From Clostridia bacterium (lineage in GTDB: Bacteria > Bacillota > Clostridia > Oscillospirales > Acutalibacteraceae), in the NCBI GenBank assembly GCA_017559885.1, contig JAFYQN010000138.1:1-7548 (forward strand): a stretch of DNA of 7,548 nt, in the 5' to 3' direction. Positions 6,596-7,548 of this stretch are shown in pieces; the stretch's first letter is position 1, and every line of letters begins with the position of its first letter. Position numbers and translations under genes: made by a program. Under the pieces are notes generated by a model, which was given only the letters and a program-made list of their open reading frames with translations, did no database searches and had not been told where the DNA came from.

Positions 6596-7548
6596 TTATA
6601 TCCGTTAGGATTATTACTTTGCCAACGCCATGTGTCTTCGCACATTTCTTCAATGCCGCGTTCAGCCTTCCAACCAAGAAGGTTGTACGCCTTATCAGCG
6701 CAGGCATAAACTTCGCCAAGGTCGCCTGGGCGACGTGGGTCAACAACGTATGGCACGTCAATGCCCGACGCTTTAACAAACGCGTCACGAAGTTCAAGTA
6801 CGCTGGTACCATTACCTGTACCGAGGTTGATTTCTTCACAACCAAGGTTACATAGCGCCCATGTTACTGCCTTTACGTGACCGAGAGCAAGGTCTACTAC
6901 GTGGATATAGTCGCGCACACCTGTGCCGTCTGGGGTGTCGTAGTCATCGCCAAATACGTGGAGTTCCTTAAGTTTGCCAACTGCAACCTGTGAAATATAT
7001 GGCATAAGGTTGTTTGGAATACCTTTTGGATCTTCGCCGATAAGACCGCTCTTGTGAGCGCCGATTGGGTTAAAGTAACGAAGAAGAGCGATGCACCATT
7101 CTTTGTCAGAAACGTAAAGGTCACGCAAGATTTCTTCGATAAAGAGTTTTGTTCTGCCGTAAGGATTGGTAGCGCCTGTTGGCATACCCTCTACAAGTGG
7201 CACTTCGGTAGATGCGCCGTAAACTGTAGCAGAAGATGAGAATACGAGCTTCTTAACGCCGAATTCGCTCATAACCTCAATAAGAGCGTGGGTGCTTTCA
7301 AGGTTGTTTTTGTAGTACATAATCGGTTTTTGAACCGATTCGCCAACCGCTTTGTGACCTGCAAAGTGAACTACTGCATCAATTTTGTTTTCACTAAAAA
7401 TTTTACGAAGAGCATCATAGTTGCAAACGTCTTCTTCATAAAACTTTACTTTTTTACCTGTGATTTTTTCTACGCGGTTAAGTGATTCAACGCTACTGTT
7501 GTTAAGGTTGTCAACAACAATTACGTCATAACCAGCGTTTAGCATTTC
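6589..7548 (-). CDS. galE: UDP-glucose 4-epimerase (GalE), 5'-partial
   Basis: An extended short-chain dehydrogenase/reductase that interconverts UDP-glucose and UDP-galactose using bound NAD in the Leloir pathway, supplying sugar nucleotides for cell-surface polymers. The frame runs off the right edge: 319 residues are present, and roughly 20 N-terminal ones, including the GxxGxxG NAD loop, are missing. Seen, in fragment numbering: VVDNL near 11-15; FAGHKAVGES near 62-71; FSSSATVYG at 103-111, with the catalytic Ser/Thr region; YGRTK at 130-134, with the Tyr-x3-Lys pair; RYFNPIGAHKSGLIGEDP; and DGTGVRDYIHVVDLA. These match GalE closely, and the GIPNNLMPYI segment is typical. The ATG at 7545 is internal. 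Some family members also act on GlcNAc, GalNAc or arabinose nucleotides, which cannot be excluded. The promoter lies outside the window. The gene is followed by a hairpin, the palindromic repeat and the tRNA. Confidence 0.95.
   Translation of the reverse strand, partial: EMLNAGYDVIVVDNLNNSSVESLNRVEKITGKKVKFYEEDVCNYDALRKIFSENKIDAVVHFAGHKAVGESVQKPIMYYKNNLESTHALIEVMSEFGVKKLVFSSSATVYGASTEVPLVEGMPTGATNPYGRTKLFIEEILRDLYVSDKEWCIALLRYFNPIGAHKSGLIGEDPKGIPNNLMPYISQVAVGKLKELHVFGDDYDTPDGTGVRDYIHVVDLALGHVKAVTWALCNLGCEEINLGTGNGTSVLELRDAFVKASGIDVPYVVDPRRPGDLGEVYACADKAYNLLGWKAERGIEEMCEDTWRWQSNNPNGYKE

Noticed and set aside
6384..6709. Plus-strand open frames crossing the tRNA, repeat and galE 3' end
   Set aside because: They overlap a well-formed tRNA and a palindromic repeat, have no ribosome site or recognisable protein features, and are antisense to galE.
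7543..7545. ATG as the start of galE
   Set aside because: Starting here would omit the NAD-binding GxxGxxG loop. The frame continues to the window edge, so the Met is internal to a truncated gene.
1..7548. CRISPR array, prophage, toxin-antitoxin or defence island
   Set aside because: No regularly spaced direct repeats, integrase or transposase, or small paired genes were seen. Content is housekeeping plus a sugar-related unit. AddA alone is a normal repair protein, not a defence system marker.

Overview
The window looks like a chromosomal segment from a moderately AT-rich Bacillota/Clostridia-type bacterium. Three things suggest this: an AddAB-type recombination nuclease rather than RecBCD, AAGGAG Shine-Dalgarno sequences about 6 nt before the starts, and a sigma-A-type TTGACA/TATAAT promoter. 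A gut or other anaerobic uncultured clostridium is plausible, but that is inference. No phage, transposase, CRISPR or toxin genes are visible.

Left part, plus strand (1-3486): a likely co-transcribed string of three genes. It holds the C-terminal 702 residues of AddA (5' end outside the window), a ProXp-ala/PrdX-like trans-editing deacylase for mischarged tRNA-Pro, and a NIF3/DUF34 dinuclear-metal protein. Gaps are 10 and 20 nt. A 13-bp bidirectional terminator hairpin (3498-3529) separates them from the convergent genes.

Middle, minus strand (3538-6286): a strong promoter matching the consensus hexamers exactly, with a 17-bp spacer and two abutting small palindromes, drives a cytoplasmic GH127/DUF1680 family glycosidase (beta-L-arabinofuranosidase-like). 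This is followed 48 nt later by a TIGR00266/AIM24-family protein of unknown function.

Right part, minus strand (6328-7548): galE (5' end outside the window), then a roughly 120-nt imperfect palindrome resembling a non-autonomous MITE-like repeat, then a tRNA-Arg(CCG) with encoded CCA and its own intrinsic terminator. The GH127 and GalE products both act on sugars, but the terminator and separate promoter argue they are different transcription units.

Most of the window is ordinary housekeeping content. The items most worth a second look are the palindromic repeat between galE and the tRNA, the palindrome-bearing promoter of the GH127 gene, the divergent active-site loop of that GH127 enzyme, and its pairing with an AIM24-family gene. 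I do not see a convincing new multi-gene system.
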